From: Bacteroidetes bacterium 46-16
Lineage (GTDB): Bacteria > Bacteroidota > Bacteroidia > Chitinophagales > Chitinophagaceae
DNA length: 64,000 bases
Direction of reading: 5' to 3'
NCBI GenBank assembly: GCA_001897835.1
Contig: MKUN01000005.1
Location: 1 to 64,000 of the forward strand
This document shows positions 24,607 through 33,786 of this stretch, one piece after another. The notes under the pieces were generated by a model. The model saw nothing but the letters and a program-made list of their open reading frames with translations, made no database searches and was not told where the DNA came from. Made by a program: the position numbers and the translations under genes. The stretch's first letter is position 1, and every line of letters starts with the position of its first letter.

Positions 24607-27600
24607 TATTTCACCAGCTTCTTTTGCATCCTGCCATCGGCAGAGATACCCTGTAAGATATACATGCCATTAGACAGGTATGCCGGGGCTTTCCAGTACT
24701 GCCGACTGATACCCTGTGGCACCTCTTTATGGAAGGTGGTTACCACAGCGCCACGCATGTCCGTTACGATGAAGGATACCGATTGCTGAAGAGATGAATT
24801 GATCTCAATGCTTATATCGTCACCTGAATGGAAATAGGTGGGATATATATTCATCCATGCCGTATTGCCTGCGGGGGAAGTGTGTATGTTGTTGGGGTCG
24901 TAGATAATAAGCGATGCCGCGCACATATCCGGTATGCCATAACCCAGTTGTGTAGTTGGGTTAGTAATATGATCGGCACTGCTGTCTATGGCCATGCGCA
25001 ATTGGTAAGGTGTAATGGGGCCGGGGGCGTATTGCATGAGGCATGCTGCCCAGCCTGCGATCTGCGGTACTGCGAAAGAAGTGCCATCATAAGGCCCGAA
25101 GCCATTGCCAGGCAGGAATACCGAAGCGGCTACGCCCTGTGCACATACATCGGGCTTGGTGCGGCCAGCTGCATTAGGGCCATAACCGCTAAATGAGGCC
25201 GGGTTGCCTGATGAGTTAGCAGCACCAACTGTAAGTGCACTGTCCGCATCGCCGGGTGTGAGTATATAATGCCATGCGGTATTACCTTCATTGCCGGCAC
25301 TGATCACGCAAAAGATACCTTTATGGGTGGCGAGGTTGGCTGCCTGTGCCACACTTGTGGTATTCCCGTCAAGATCGGTATATACAAAGCTGGTGAAAGG
25401 CGGGTCGAAAGTATTGTAGCCGAGCGAGGTTGATATGATATCGGCACCTATGCTATCGGCACGTTCCATTCCCGCTTCCATATTGTCGAGTTCTATAGGC
25501 TGCTCTGAGGTGATGTCTTCTGTAAGATACAGTGCATACTGAGCCAGCGGGGCGGAGCCTACAAAGCTATCGGGTATATAGCCTGCCATGGTAGAAAGCA
25601 CTTCGGTGCCATGGTAGGATGTGCGGAATACAGAATCGACATGGAATACGAAGTTAAAGGAGTCGATCAGCCTGCCCGATTGCATAAGGCTATCGAAGCC
25701 GAAGTGCGTGTTGGCTTCTGTAAAGCCCTGGTCGAGCACTGCGATAAGTTTGCCCTGACCTTTATAACCCTGGTCGTGCAGGCAATCGCCATTTACAAGA
25801 TGTGTCTGCGTCCATGTCTGGTTGTAGTAAGAGGGCTGGCCTGTAGCCTTAGTGCCCTTATGTTGCGCGCCATGTTCTGCCGCGAACTTAGGATTGCCAT
25901 TCTGCTTGTAGTGTAAGATACTATCGTAGTGGGCCACGTAAGTCACATTCGCTATGTAGGGTATATTCTGCAGATTGAGTATTTGAGTGGAGTCCCTGAG
26001 CAACACCACGCAATTGTTATACCAACGGGAGGTGGTATGTAACACACCCCCTGTGAGGGTAAGCACATTGCGCACGTATGCAGGTGACACAGGCAGGTCG
26101 GTACTGTCAATGGCTATACCAAAGGTCGTCCGCCTGTCGATGGCGCGCTGTGAAAGAAATGCCTGCGGGTTATTGAGCGGCAGTGTACCATTCTTGTTAG
26201 TGAATGATACCCGGAATGCCCATTGCGGCGGAGGGGTATTGAGATGGTTGATAATATCTTTTGCGAGGCAGATGTCGGGTATGCCATAGCCTATCTGCGG
26301 ACCGGGATTGAGGTAATGGTCGGCGCTGCTGTCGAGTGCCTTGCGTATGAGCCAGGGCTTTACGCCCGGTGCAGCCTGCAAGAGGCATGCTGCCCATCCG
26401 GACATCTGGGGTGTGGCAAAAGAGGTACCGTTACCGGTGCCAAGATTGTTGCCGGGAGTAAGGATACTGGTGCCAACACCTTTTGCACTCACATCAGGTT
26501 TTATGACACCGGCAGCATTGGGGCCGTAACTGCTGAAACCTGCTGGATTGCCGGAGCCATCCACCGCACCTACACAAATCACACTATCGCCATCGGATGG
26601 CGTCATCAGGTAGTGCCATGCATTACCGCCCTGGTTGCCGGCAGCGTTTACGAATACGATACCTTTTTTTGTGGCTATATTGGCTCCTCTCACAGCAATA
26701 GTAGAAACACCATCGAGGTCGGCATAGGCAAGATCATTGCCTACATTGGCAGGAGCATCGAATGTGCTGTAGCCAAGGGATACGGAAATGACATCGGCAC
26801 CCAGGCTATCGGCACGTTCAGCGCCTGATACGAGATTGTCCATTTCAATTGCCTGTTCCGAAAAATCGTCTTCAGTGCGGTACAGTGCGAACTGGGCGAG
26901 CGGGGCAGTGCCTACAAAACTATCAGGGATATAGCCTGCAATAGTAGAAAGACATTGCGCACCATGATAAGAGCCTGTGTATACAAAATCATAATGCAAT
27001 ACAAAGTCGAAAGTATCGAGTAGCCTGCCTGACTGGCGCAGGCTGTCGAGCACGAAATGGGTATTTGCCTCCAGGTAACCAGCATCGAGTAAGGCAATAA
27101 GCATACCCTGGCCCATATAGCCGGAATCGTGCATGCAATCGCCATTTACTTGGTGCACCTGGTCCCAGGTGAGGTTGTAAAAAGATTGCAGGCCGGATGC
27201 TTTGCCGGCAGGTTGGTTCTCTATTTCGAACTTGGGATTATCGCGCCCCGGTTTATTGTGCAAGCCACTACCGTAATAGGCGATCCATTTAATGGAAGAT
27301 ATATAAGGCTTGTTCTGGAGGCTGAGTATCTGTGTAGAATCGGAAAGCAAAATGACACATTCATTGAGCCATTTTGACCTGAGATGATAGCCCCCGCCTG
27401 TAAGTGTAAGTACACTATCTATATAGGCCTGGGAAACAGGCAGATCGAGACTATCGATGCCAATGCCTTGTGCAGCGCGCCTGTCGAGGGCTCTCTGGGA
27501 GAGGAAGGCAAGCGGGCTATCGAGCGCGGCGGTACCATTCTTATCGGTAAAAGTGATGCGGAAGGCCCATTGGGCTGGTAATGCGTTTGCTACAAGGCCT

Positions 27601-27647
27601 GATAACAGTGTAAAGGCAAGGAAAATAACAAGACCGATTTTCTTCAT
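24603..27647 (-). CDS. Double-domain secreted subtilase with T9SS sorting domain
   Basis: This 1014-residue exported S8 serine peptidase contains two complete catalytic units in tandem. A signal peptide (1-22) is followed by unit 1: a prodomain-like region (about 26-150), then Asp188 (ALLDAGY), His228 (SYHG), oxyanion Asn338 (AAGN) and Ser409 (GTSFATP). Unit 2 restarts at residue 475 (QWAFRVSFTNKNG) with Asp639, His679 and Ser857 (GTSFAVP). Both triads are intact. A C-terminal sorting domain (about 930-1014) begins with YPTYF and ends LVKY. Unit 1 has no sorting domain of its own and unit 2 no signal peptide, as expected from fusion of two tandem genes. It is 54 bp downstream of a single-domain paralogue. 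Confidence 0.93.
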   Translation of the reverse strand: MKKIGLVIFLAFTLLSGLVANALPAQWAFRITFTDKNGTAALDSPLAFLSQRALDRRAAQGIGIDSLDLPVSQAYIDSVLTLTGGGYHLRSKWLNECVILLSDSTQILSLQNKPYISSIKWIAYYGSGLHNKPGRDNPKFEIENQPAGKASGLQSFYNLTWDQVHQVNGDCMHDSGYMGQGMLIALLDAGYLEANTHFVLDSLRQSGRLLDTFDFVLHYDFVYTGSYHGAQCLSTIAGYIPDSFVGTAPLAQFALYRTEDDFSEQAIEMDNLVSGAERADSLGADVISVSLGYSTFDAPANVGNDLAYADLDGVSTIAVRGANIATKKGIVFVNAAGNQGGNAWHYLMTPSDGDSVICVGAVDGSGNPAGFSSYGPNAAGVIKPDVSAKGVGTSILTPGNNLGTGNGTSFATPQMSGWAACLLQAAPGVKPWLIRKALDSSADHYLNPGPQIGYGIPDICLAKDIINHLNTPPPQWAFRVSFTNKNGTLPLNNPQAFLSQRAIDRRTTFGIAIDSTDLPVSPAYVRNVLTLTGGVLHTTSRWYNNCVVLLRDSTQILNLQNIPYIANVTYVAHYDSILHYKQNGNPKFAAEHGAQHKGTKATGQPSYYNQTWTQTHLVNGDCLHDQGYKGQGKLIAVLDQGFTEANTHFGFDSLMQSGRLIDSFNFVFHVDSVFRTSYHGTEVLSTMAGYIPDSFVGSAPLAQYALYLTEDITSEQPIELDNMEAGMERADSIGADIISTSLGYNTFDPPFTSFVYTDLDGNTTSVAQAANLATHKGIFCVISAGNEGNTAWHYILTPGDADSALTVGAANSSGNPASFSGYGPNAAGRTKPDVCAQGVAASVFLPGNGFGPYDGTSFAVPQIAGWAACLMQYAPGPITPYQLRMAIDSSADHITNPTTQLGYGIPDMCAASLIIYDPNNIHTSPAGNTAWMNIYPTYFHSGDDISIEINSSLQQSVSFIVTDMRGAVVTTFHKEVPQGISRQYWKAPAYLSNGMYILQGISADGRMQKKLVKY

Positions 27648-27701
27648 TATGGAAAGTTAATTAAGATATATGATACTGCAACAGCAGGCAGGGCTAAAAT
27701 A

Positions 27702-29414
27702 TCAATATTTAACCAGTCGCGCAGTATAAGCACCATTGGCCATAAGGGCGCGGAAGATATAAACACCGGCAGGCAATGTGGCAGGTATGGCGAAGGAATG
27801 GTATTGCTGCCCCATGCTTATATCCTGTTGAACTGTTGTTACAATATTGCCTTCAAGACTTGCAAGCACAAAAGAAACGGTTTCGTTGTTTGGTGCATTG
27901 GTTACTATACTTAAGGCGGTAGCTGAATGGAAGTAAGTAGGATATACATTCACCTGTTCTGCGGAGGGCTTTTGCATGACCTGCACATCTACTATTTGAG
28001 TGAGGGTATTACTTGCCTCGCAAACATTGGGTACCCCATAGCCCAAGTGTGCATCGGGGTTGTTAAAATGATCGGCATTGAGGACGATAGCCTTACGGAG
28101 CTGGTAGGGCATTGCTGCGGGGTGTGCCTGCAATAAACAGGCTGCCCAACCGGCCACCTGCGGTGTGGCAAATGATGTGCCGCTGGAAGCGAGATAACCG
28201 CTGCCCATTGTAAAAGTCTCGGCCGGATCGCCCTGGGCACAGACGTCGGGTTTTACTACAGATGCTGCATTGGGACCATAGCCACTGAAGGATGCGATGT
28301 TCTTTGAAGGGTCAACGGCCCCAACAGTCAGTGCACTGTCGGCATCGCCGGGAGTGAGTATATGGTTCCATGCATTACCCCCTTCATTACCGGCTGTGAT
28401 AACAAACAAAATACCTTTTTTCACTGCCCAGTTAGCACCTTGTGCTGCGATAGTGGAAATGCCATCGAGATCGGAATAGGTAAGGTCGGCAGTATGAAAA
28501 TCGGTAAAAATATTATAGCCAAGCGATGAAGTAATGATATCGGCCCCCAGGCTATCGGCGCGTTCAGCTGCCGCTACCATATTATCCATCTCAATGGGTT
28601 GCTCGGATTGTACATCTTCAGTGATGTATATAGCATAATCGGCGAGCGGGGCTGAACCGATAAAGGTATTGGGCACATAGCCCGCAATAGTGGACAGTAC
28701 CTGTGTGCCGTGCAGCGAAGAATTATATACGCTGGTATTCTTCTTTACAAAATTATATGTTTCGAGCAGCCTGCCTGACTGGTGGAGGCTATCGAAACCG
28801 GGGTGTGTATCTGCATCAGTAAAGCCTTCATCCAATACGGCTATGAGTTTGCCCTGACCCTTGAAGCCCTGGTCGTGGAGGCAATCGCCATCAACCATTG
28901 AAGTCTGGTTCCAGGTGAGGTTGTAAAAACTGGGTTGCCCAGTGCCTTTGGCAAGGGGTGTTGCCGTTTGCTGCTCTATGGTAAATTTATTGTTGGTGGT
29001 AGTGCTGCTCTGCGGTTTGTTATGCAGGGTAGCAGCATAGAAGGCGATATATTTTATGGAACTAACGTAAGGCTTGTTCTGTATCGATAAAATGTTGGAA
29101 GAATCGGGCAGGAGTATAACGCAATCGTTCAGCCATTTCGAGGTGACGTGCAAGACCCCGTTGGTAAGGGAAAGTACCTCACTGATATATACCGGCGAAA
29201 CGGGCAGATCTGAATTGTCGACAGCTATGCCATGTGCAGTACGCCTGTTGAGTGCACGCTGCGAAAGAAAAACAAGCGGGTTGTTGATATCCGGGGATCC
29301 GTTCTTATCGGTAAATGTGACCCTGAAGGCCCATTGAGGTGCAGCTGTAGTGTTATTCGCAAAGGCAAATAAAAGAAAAGTAACACAACACAAAACAATA
29401 CCACACCTGCTCAT
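27702..29414 (-). CDS. Secreted subtilase with T9SS sorting domain
   Basis: This 570-residue S8 peptidase is paralogous to both halves of the neighbouring double subtilase. A signal peptide (1-25) is followed by the same prodomain-like region (QWAFRVTFTDKNGS, about 27-155). The catalytic residues are Asp195 (AVLDEGF), His235 (LHGTQ) and Ser414 (GTSFATP), with oxyanion AGNEG near 342. The C-terminal sorting domain (about 488-570) begins VYPTYFHS and ends ARLVKY. It is therefore predicted to reach the cell surface or medium via T9SS. It lies 11 bp downstream of a lipoprotein gene and 54 bp upstream of the double subtilase. All three are on the minus strand and probably form one operon. Confidence 0.93.
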   Translation of the reverse strand: MSRCGIVLCCVTFLLFAFANNTTAAPQWAFRVTFTDKNGSPDINNPLVFLSQRALNRRTAHGIAVDNSDLPVSPVYISEVLSLTNGVLHVTSKWLNDCVILLPDSSNILSIQNKPYVSSIKYIAFYAATLHNKPQSSTTTNNKFTIEQQTATPLAKGTGQPSFYNLTWNQTSMVDGDCLHDQGFKGQGKLIAVLDEGFTDADTHPGFDSLHQSGRLLETYNFVKKNTSVYNSSLHGTQVLSTIAGYVPNTFIGSAPLADYAIYITEDVQSEQPIEMDNMVAAAERADSLGADIITSSLGYNIFTDFHTADLTYSDLDGISTIAAQGANWAVKKGILFVITAGNEGGNAWNHILTPGDADSALTVGAVDPSKNIASFSGYGPNAASVVKPDVCAQGDPAETFTMGSGYLASSGTSFATPQVAGWAACLLQAHPAAMPYQLRKAIVLNADHFNNPDAHLGYGVPNVCEASNTLTQIVDVQVMQKPSAEQVNVYPTYFHSATALSIVTNAPNNETVSFVLASLEGNIVTTVQQDISMGQQYHSFAIPATLPAGVYIFRALMANGAYTARLVKY

Positions 29415-29425
29415 AATACTATGTA

Positions 29426-30166
29426 TTAATTATGGTCCATAGCCCGCATCCTGACATAGTAACCTTCCTTGCAGGCATTGAGGCCTGAGGAGTCGGGCTG
29501 TTGTACCCAGTGTGTCAGTTCGCGGTATACCATGCCTACATTCTTGGCATAAACTTCTTTTGCAAAGGTCCTGTATGAATAAGCATCAGGCCCGTCATCG
29601 GTGTTCAATGACTGATCGGCCTGGTTTACAGTAACTGTATTGTCAAAGTTGGCCAGGCCGGTGTTATAAGGCTGGCCTACATTAGCATAAGTATAGACCC
29701 AATTGCTGAAATATGCATAATCCTGGTCGTCTGTATTGATATAGCTATTGCCATTCCAGTACAGCCCGTCAACTACAGGGAAAATAAGCTTAATAAACTT
29801 AAGGTTGCTTTGCAGATATTCCAAAGTGTTTTCTGTAGGGATCACCAGTACATTGCCCTGTGTTTGCCATGAAGAGCTGTCTGCTTTGCGCTGGCGGATC
29901 TCGATACGATAAGCCCTCTGGGTATCCTCAGTAGAGAATGTATCGGCTACGGTATAACGCAGCAGCCAGTGTGTTTCCCTTACCGTGCAATCGAAACTGC
30001 TGTAGATGGTGGAATCGACAGCATAATCAACATATTTGCCTAATTCCAGTGGGAAGTATGCCTTAGTTTGCACCGTATCGTTATTTACGGTTTGCTTCCT
30101 GCATGAAGAAATGAAAGAAGATATTGCTATTGCCAGTATGCCGACAAGTAAAAATTTCCTATTCAT
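29426..30166 (-). CDS. Lipoprotein of unknown function, upstream of the subtilases
   Basis: This 246-residue protein has a signal sequence and lipobox (FISSC, Cys near residue 22), so it is probably a lipoprotein. The body (AYFPLELGKYVDYAVDS) resembles common Bacteroidota lipoproteins with no assigned function. I recognise no catalytic motif. The ATG at 30166 (MNRKFLL) is used rather than a TTG four codons upstream. It is the first gene of the apparent subtilase operon, 11 bp before the next. A role as inhibitor, chaperone or anchor for the peptidases is conceivable but unsupported by sequence. Confidence 0.8.
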   Translation of the reverse strand: MNRKFLLVGILAIAISSFISSCRKQTVNNDTVQTKAYFPLELGKYVDYAVDSTIYSSFDCTVRETHWLLRYTVADTFSTEDTQRAYRIEIRQRKADSSSWQTQGNVLVIPTENTLEYLQSNLKFIKLIFPVVDGLYWNGNSYINTDDQDYAYFSNWVYTYANVGQPYNTGLANFDNTVTVNQADQSLNTDDGPDAYSYRTFAKEVYAKNVGMVYRELTHWVQQPDSSGLNACKEGYYVRMRAMDHN

Positions 30167-30296
30167 AATATTAGACAAAGCTGTTTTCTATCCCGTAAAT
30201 ATAATTAAAGAAACGAAAAGTAGTATATTATTACGACTACATAAATATACTATTTTTTCCCCGTAAAAACGGTATTTATTAAGGTAAGGCGTTATA

Positions 30297-31394
30297 TTAT
30301 AACGTTCCCATCCGGATGATGCCACCCGCTATGACATCATCGCCCTCATAAAATACGGCAGACTGGCCCGGTGCGATGCTATTGACCGCATGCTCAAAAT
30401 GGACCTGTACGGAATCCCCATCAGGGTTTAATATACTCTCTGTGCCGGGATCGCGATAGCGGATCTTGGTCACTGCATTCATATTTTCCTGAATGCTATC
30501 GTATTTCACCATATTGAGGCCGGAAACCGTCATCCTGCTTTGCTGCAGTTCATGGGCCTCGCCAAGGACAATGGTATTGGTCTCAGGGATGATCTTTGTG
30601 ACAAAAACGGGTTTCCCCAGTGCAATATCAAGGCCCTTGCGCTGGCCGATGGTATAGAAAGGATAGCCCCGGTGCGTACCCACTTTCTCGCCACTTGCGA
30701 GCACAAAGTCGCCCCCTTCCACTTCGGCTTCCAGTTCCGGCAATTGCCTTTTCAGGAAGCCCCGGTAGTCGTTATCGGGTACGAAGCATATTTCGTAGCT
30801 CTCTGCTTTTTTAGCGAGTTCTTTATAACCAAGGTCGAAGGCCAGTTGCCGCACCTCGGTCTTAAGCATATCGCCAAGGGGGTAGAGGCTGCGGCCCAGG
30901 CAGTCCTGGCCCAGGCCCCATAGCACATAGCTCTGGTCTTTTGTAAGGTCTTTGGCCTTTGAGAGTACAAAGCGGCTATTCTCTTCACGGACTTTTACAT
31001 AATGCCCGGTAGCTATATAATCACAGTTAAGCGCATTGGCCCGCTTGAGCAAGGCAGCCCATTTGATGTGTGTATTGCATAATACACAGGGGTTGGGGGT
31101 GCGGCCTGCAATATATTCATCGACAAAATTCTGTATGACAAAATCCCCGAATTCATCGCGAATATCGAGTATGTAATGGGGGAAGCCATGCTCTACGGCT
31201 GCCATACGGGCATCATTGAAAGAATCGAGGTTGCAGCAACCCGTTTCTTTTTTGCTGCCGCCCGATGCGGCATAATCCCATGTTTTCATGGTAATACCCA
31301 CCACCTCATAACCCTGGTTGTGGAGCATAAGTGCAGTGACGGTACTATCTATACCGCCGCTCATAGCCACTAAAACCTTTCCGTTCCTGCTCAT
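30297..31394 (-). CDS. mnmA: tRNA-specific 2-thiouridylase MnmA
   Basis: MnmA thiolates U34 of tRNA-Lys, -Glu and -Gln in an ATP-dependent reaction. The 365-residue protein has the PP-loop AMSGGIDSTV (10-19), the catalytic Cys103 in TPNPCVLC and the persulfide Cys203 in YEICFVPD. Both cysteines are present, so it should be active. A C-terminal beta-barrel domain is complete. The gene is divergent from aroB with mirrored promoter elements. Confidence 0.96.
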   Translation of the reverse strand: MSRNGKVLVAMSGGIDSTVTALMLHNQGYEVVGITMKTWDYAASGGSKKETGCCNLDSFNDARMAAVEHGFPHYILDIRDEFGDFVIQNFVDEYIAGRTPNPCVLCNTHIKWAALLKRANALNCDYIATGHYVKVREENSRFVLSKAKDLTKDQSYVLWGLGQDCLGRSLYPLGDMLKTEVRQLAFDLGYKELAKKAESYEICFVPDNDYRGFLKRQLPELEAEVEGGDFVLASGEKVGTHRGYPFYTIGQRKGLDIALGKPVFVTKIIPETNTIVLGEAHELQQSRMTVSGLNMVKYDSIQENMNAVTKIRYRDPGTESILNPDGDSVQVHFEHAVNSIAPGQSAVFYEGDDVIAGGIIRMGTL

Positions 31395-31401
31395 TTGGCT
31401 G

Positions 31402-31409
31402 CAAATTTA
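31402..31409 (-). promoter_or_regulatory. -7 promoter element for mnmA
   Basis: TAAATTTG on the minus strand matches TAnnTTTG, seven bases before the mnmA ATG. Confidence 0.55.
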
Positions 31410-31471
31410 CGAATAAGCAGGTCAATATGCGGATTTGCCTTGTTTATAGGCGGATAGAGGCCCAGAAAGAG

Positions 31472-31479
31472 TAAATTTG
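31472..31479 (+). promoter_or_regulatory. -7 promoter element for aroB-aroA-aroC
   Basis: TAAATTTG matches TAnnTTTG, seven bases before the aroB ATG. It is the same octamer and spacing as the divergent mnmA element. Confidence 0.55.
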
Positions 31480-31486
31480 ACATTCT

Positions 31487-32527
31487 ATGCAGTTCTCTGT
31501 TTCATTTCCGGGCGGCACAGTGCAATATTTATTGCAAGACAGCTTCGACTCCTATTCAAAATATGCAGATGAGGTGAGCTGTATCTTTATTACCGACAGT
31601 AATATAGCAGGACTATACCCACAATTGTTCCGGGATAAAAAAACGATCGTGATACCTGCGGGGGAAGCTCATAAAAATTTATATACCATAGAGCAGGTAA
31701 TACAGGAATTGCTGCAGTATGAAGCACACAGAGCTTCGTTCATAATCGGTGCAGGTGGTGGAGTGGTTACTGATATTGCCGGTTTTGCGGCGTCGGTATA
31801 TATGCGCGGTATTCCTTTTGGCTTTATCCCAAGCACCTTGCTGGGTATGGTGGATGCTGCCATAGGTGGCAAGAATGGTGTGGATACGGGCTTGTATAAA
31901 AATGTGGCGGGCAGCTTCAGGCAACCGCAGTTTATTTTGTACGATACCTCGCTCCTTAACACATTGCCGGAGCCTGAGTGGAGTAATGGCTTTGCCGAGA
32001 TCATAAAATATGCCTGCCTGTTCGATAAGGCATTGTTCGAAGAACTGTGGCAAAACGATGTGGCATATTATAAAAGTAATGAGGCTGCATTGCAGGCCCT
32101 GATACAGCGCTGTGTGAACTGGAAGAATAAAACAGTGCTGGCCGATGAAACGGAACAAAAGGAGCGAAAGCTCCTCAACTTCGGGCATACGCTGGGCCAT
32201 GCTATAGAGAACCTGTACGGCCTGCCGCATGGCCATGCTGTGGCTATAGGTATGGTGGCCGCCTGCCACATAGCTGAAAAGGTGAATGGCCTGGATCCTA
32301 AAGTACGCAGGCAGCTTGTTGCATTGCTGGCGCAATATGAACTGCCCGCGTATTATGCATTTGACCCCGAACGTGTAATGGAAGTATTGATAAGGGATAA
32401 AAAAAGAAGGGCTGAGCACATAGACTATATATTGCTGGAAGATATTGGAAAGGCGATGATACAAGCATTGCCATTTGAAGCTATAAAACAGGGACTGACC
32501 CAATTACAGGATGCAAGTGATCGTTAA
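31487..32527 (+). CDS. aroB: 3-dehydroquinate synthase
   Basis: AroB converts DAHP to 3-dehydroquinate, the second step of the shikimate pathway, using NAD+ and a divalent metal. The 346-residue protein has the nucleotide-binding GGGVVTDIAGFAASVYMRG segment, DAAIGGKNGVD, a metal-binding Glu in NGFAEIIKY, and the metal histidines in NFGHTLGHAIE and LPHGHAV. It is the first gene of an aroB-aroA-aroC operon. Its 3' end overlaps aroA by 17 bp. Confidence 0.96.
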   Translation: MQFSVSFPGGTVQYLLQDSFDSYSKYADEVSCIFITDSNIAGLYPQLFRDKKTIVIPAGEAHKNLYTIEQVIQELLQYEAHRASFIIGAGGGVVTDIAGFAASVYMRGIPFGFIPSTLLGMVDAAIGGKNGVDTGLYKNVAGSFRQPQFILYDTSLLNTLPEPEWSNGFAEIIKYACLFDKALFEELWQNDVAYYKSNEAALQALIQRCVNWKNKTVLADETEQKERKLLNFGHTLGHAIENLYGLPHGHAVAIGMVAACHIAEKVNGLDPKVRRQLVALLAQYELPAYYAFDPERVMEVLIRDKKRRAEHIDYILLEDIGKAMIQALPFEAIKQGLTQLQDASDR

Positions 32528-33785
32528 CCCCGGTATGGTGAAGGGGACGGTAAATGCCGTGCCATCGAAAAGTATGATGCAGCGTGTGTGTGCTGCTGCG
32601 TTGCTGCATAAAGGCAAAACGGTGATCAGCAACCCGGGAATGTCTGAAGATGATAAAGCGGCCCTGCAGGTAATTGCGCAATTGGGTGCAAACGTAAAAT
32701 TCAACGGTGATAAAATTGAAGTGGTCAGCAATGGCCCGGCTCCTGTGAGCGATCATATATATTGCGGTGAAAGCGGTTTGTCGACACGTTTGTTCACACC
32801 AATAGCAGCACTGAGCGATAAACGGGTGCGTATAGATGGGGGTGGGAGTTTGCTGCAAAGGAACATGAATGAGCTGGGACATATATTGCCGGAGCTGGAT
32901 GTGCAGGTGCATGACTTCAGCGGCAAGATACCTTTTGCAGTACAGGGGCCATTACAGGCACGCAGCATAAAAATAGACGGCTCGGTAAGTTCCCAATATT
33001 TAAGCGGATTACTATTCGCCTACAGCTATGCGGTAACTACTGCAGTAACCATACAGGTGGATAGCCTGAAGAGCAGGCCCTATGTAGATATGAGCTTGCA
33101 GGTATTGGCCCATTTTGGCCGCCCGGTGCGGAATGATAACTACACATCGTTCCACATAGATCCTGCACTGTTCACACACAAAGAAGAAATAGCGGTAAGT
33201 ATAGAAGGTGACTGGAGCAGCGCTGCTGCTTTGCTGGTAGCCGGGGCTATAAATGGTGACATCACTATCCTGGGCCTGGATACAAACTCTTTGCAGGCCG
33301 ATACGGCTATACTTGATGTGCTGCGACTTGCGGGTGCTGTGCCTGAAGTAGCAGGCGGCAGTGTGCGTGTTGTAAAAAGCGCGTTAAAGGAGTTTGAGTA
33401 TGATGCTACCAACTGCCCGGATATCTTCCCCCTGGTATCTATCCTTGCCGGCTGCAGTGATGGCGAAAGTTATATAAGCGGTCTGCACAGGCTATGGCAT
33501 AAAGAAAGCAACCGTGCGGAGAGCATTGCAGAAATGTTGCTGCAGTTCGATGTGTTCTTTTCGATAGAAGACGATGTGCTGTGCATAACCGGTGATGATA
33601 AGTTGTGGGGCTGCTACATAGACTCGTATAATGACCACAGGATCGTAATGGCTGCCTGTGTAGGCGCACTACGTGCAGATAGCAGGGTGATCATAGATAA
33701 TGCAGGGGCAGTAAATAAATCGTATCCCGGTTTTTTTGAAGATTTGGCTGCGATAGGTGTAAATTACAATTTCAAAGAGGAATAG
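32511..33785 (+). CDS. aroA: 3-phosphoshikimate 1-carboxyvinyltransferase (EPSP synthase)
   Basis: AroA joins shikimate-3-phosphate and phosphoenolpyruvate in the shikimate pathway. The 424-residue protein is complete. It has PSKSMMQR at 19-26 (PEP/S3P lysine), SSQYLSGLL (S3P serine/glutamine), CPDIFP (catalytic Asp), HKESNRA, YNDHRIVMA and NKSYPGF. The PEP-site loop usually written GNAGTAMR reads GESGLSTR here, a divergent but recognisable version. It overlaps aroB by 17 bp and is followed one base later by aroC, so translation is probably coupled. Confidence 0.95.
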   Translation: MQVIVNPGMVKGTVNAVPSKSMMQRVCAAALLHKGKTVISNPGMSEDDKAALQVIAQLGANVKFNGDKIEVVSNGPAPVSDHIYCGESGLSTRLFTPIAALSDKRVRIDGGGSLLQRNMNELGHILPELDVQVHDFSGKIPFAVQGPLQARSIKIDGSVSSQYLSGLLFAYSYAVTTAVTIQVDSLKSRPYVDMSLQVLAHFGRPVRNDNYTSFHIDPALFTHKEEIAVSIEGDWSSAAALLVAGAINGDITILGLDTNSLQADTAILDVLRLAGAVPEVAGGSVRVVKSALKEFEYDATNCPDIFPLVSILAGCSDGESYISGLHRLWHKESNRAESIAEMLLQFDVFFSIEDDVLCITGDDKLWGCYIDSYNDHRIVMAACVGALRADSRVIIDNAGAVNKSYPGFFEDLAAIGVNYNFKEE

Positions 33786-33786
33786 C

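Noticed and set aside
24603-29414. Subtilase region as a mobile element or recent array
   Set aside because: No transposase, inverted or direct terminal repeats; the three units are diverged at nucleotide level, indicating older duplication.
31679-32503. 274-codon minus-strand frame
   Set aside because: Antisense to aroB, which is complete and in a conserved operon.
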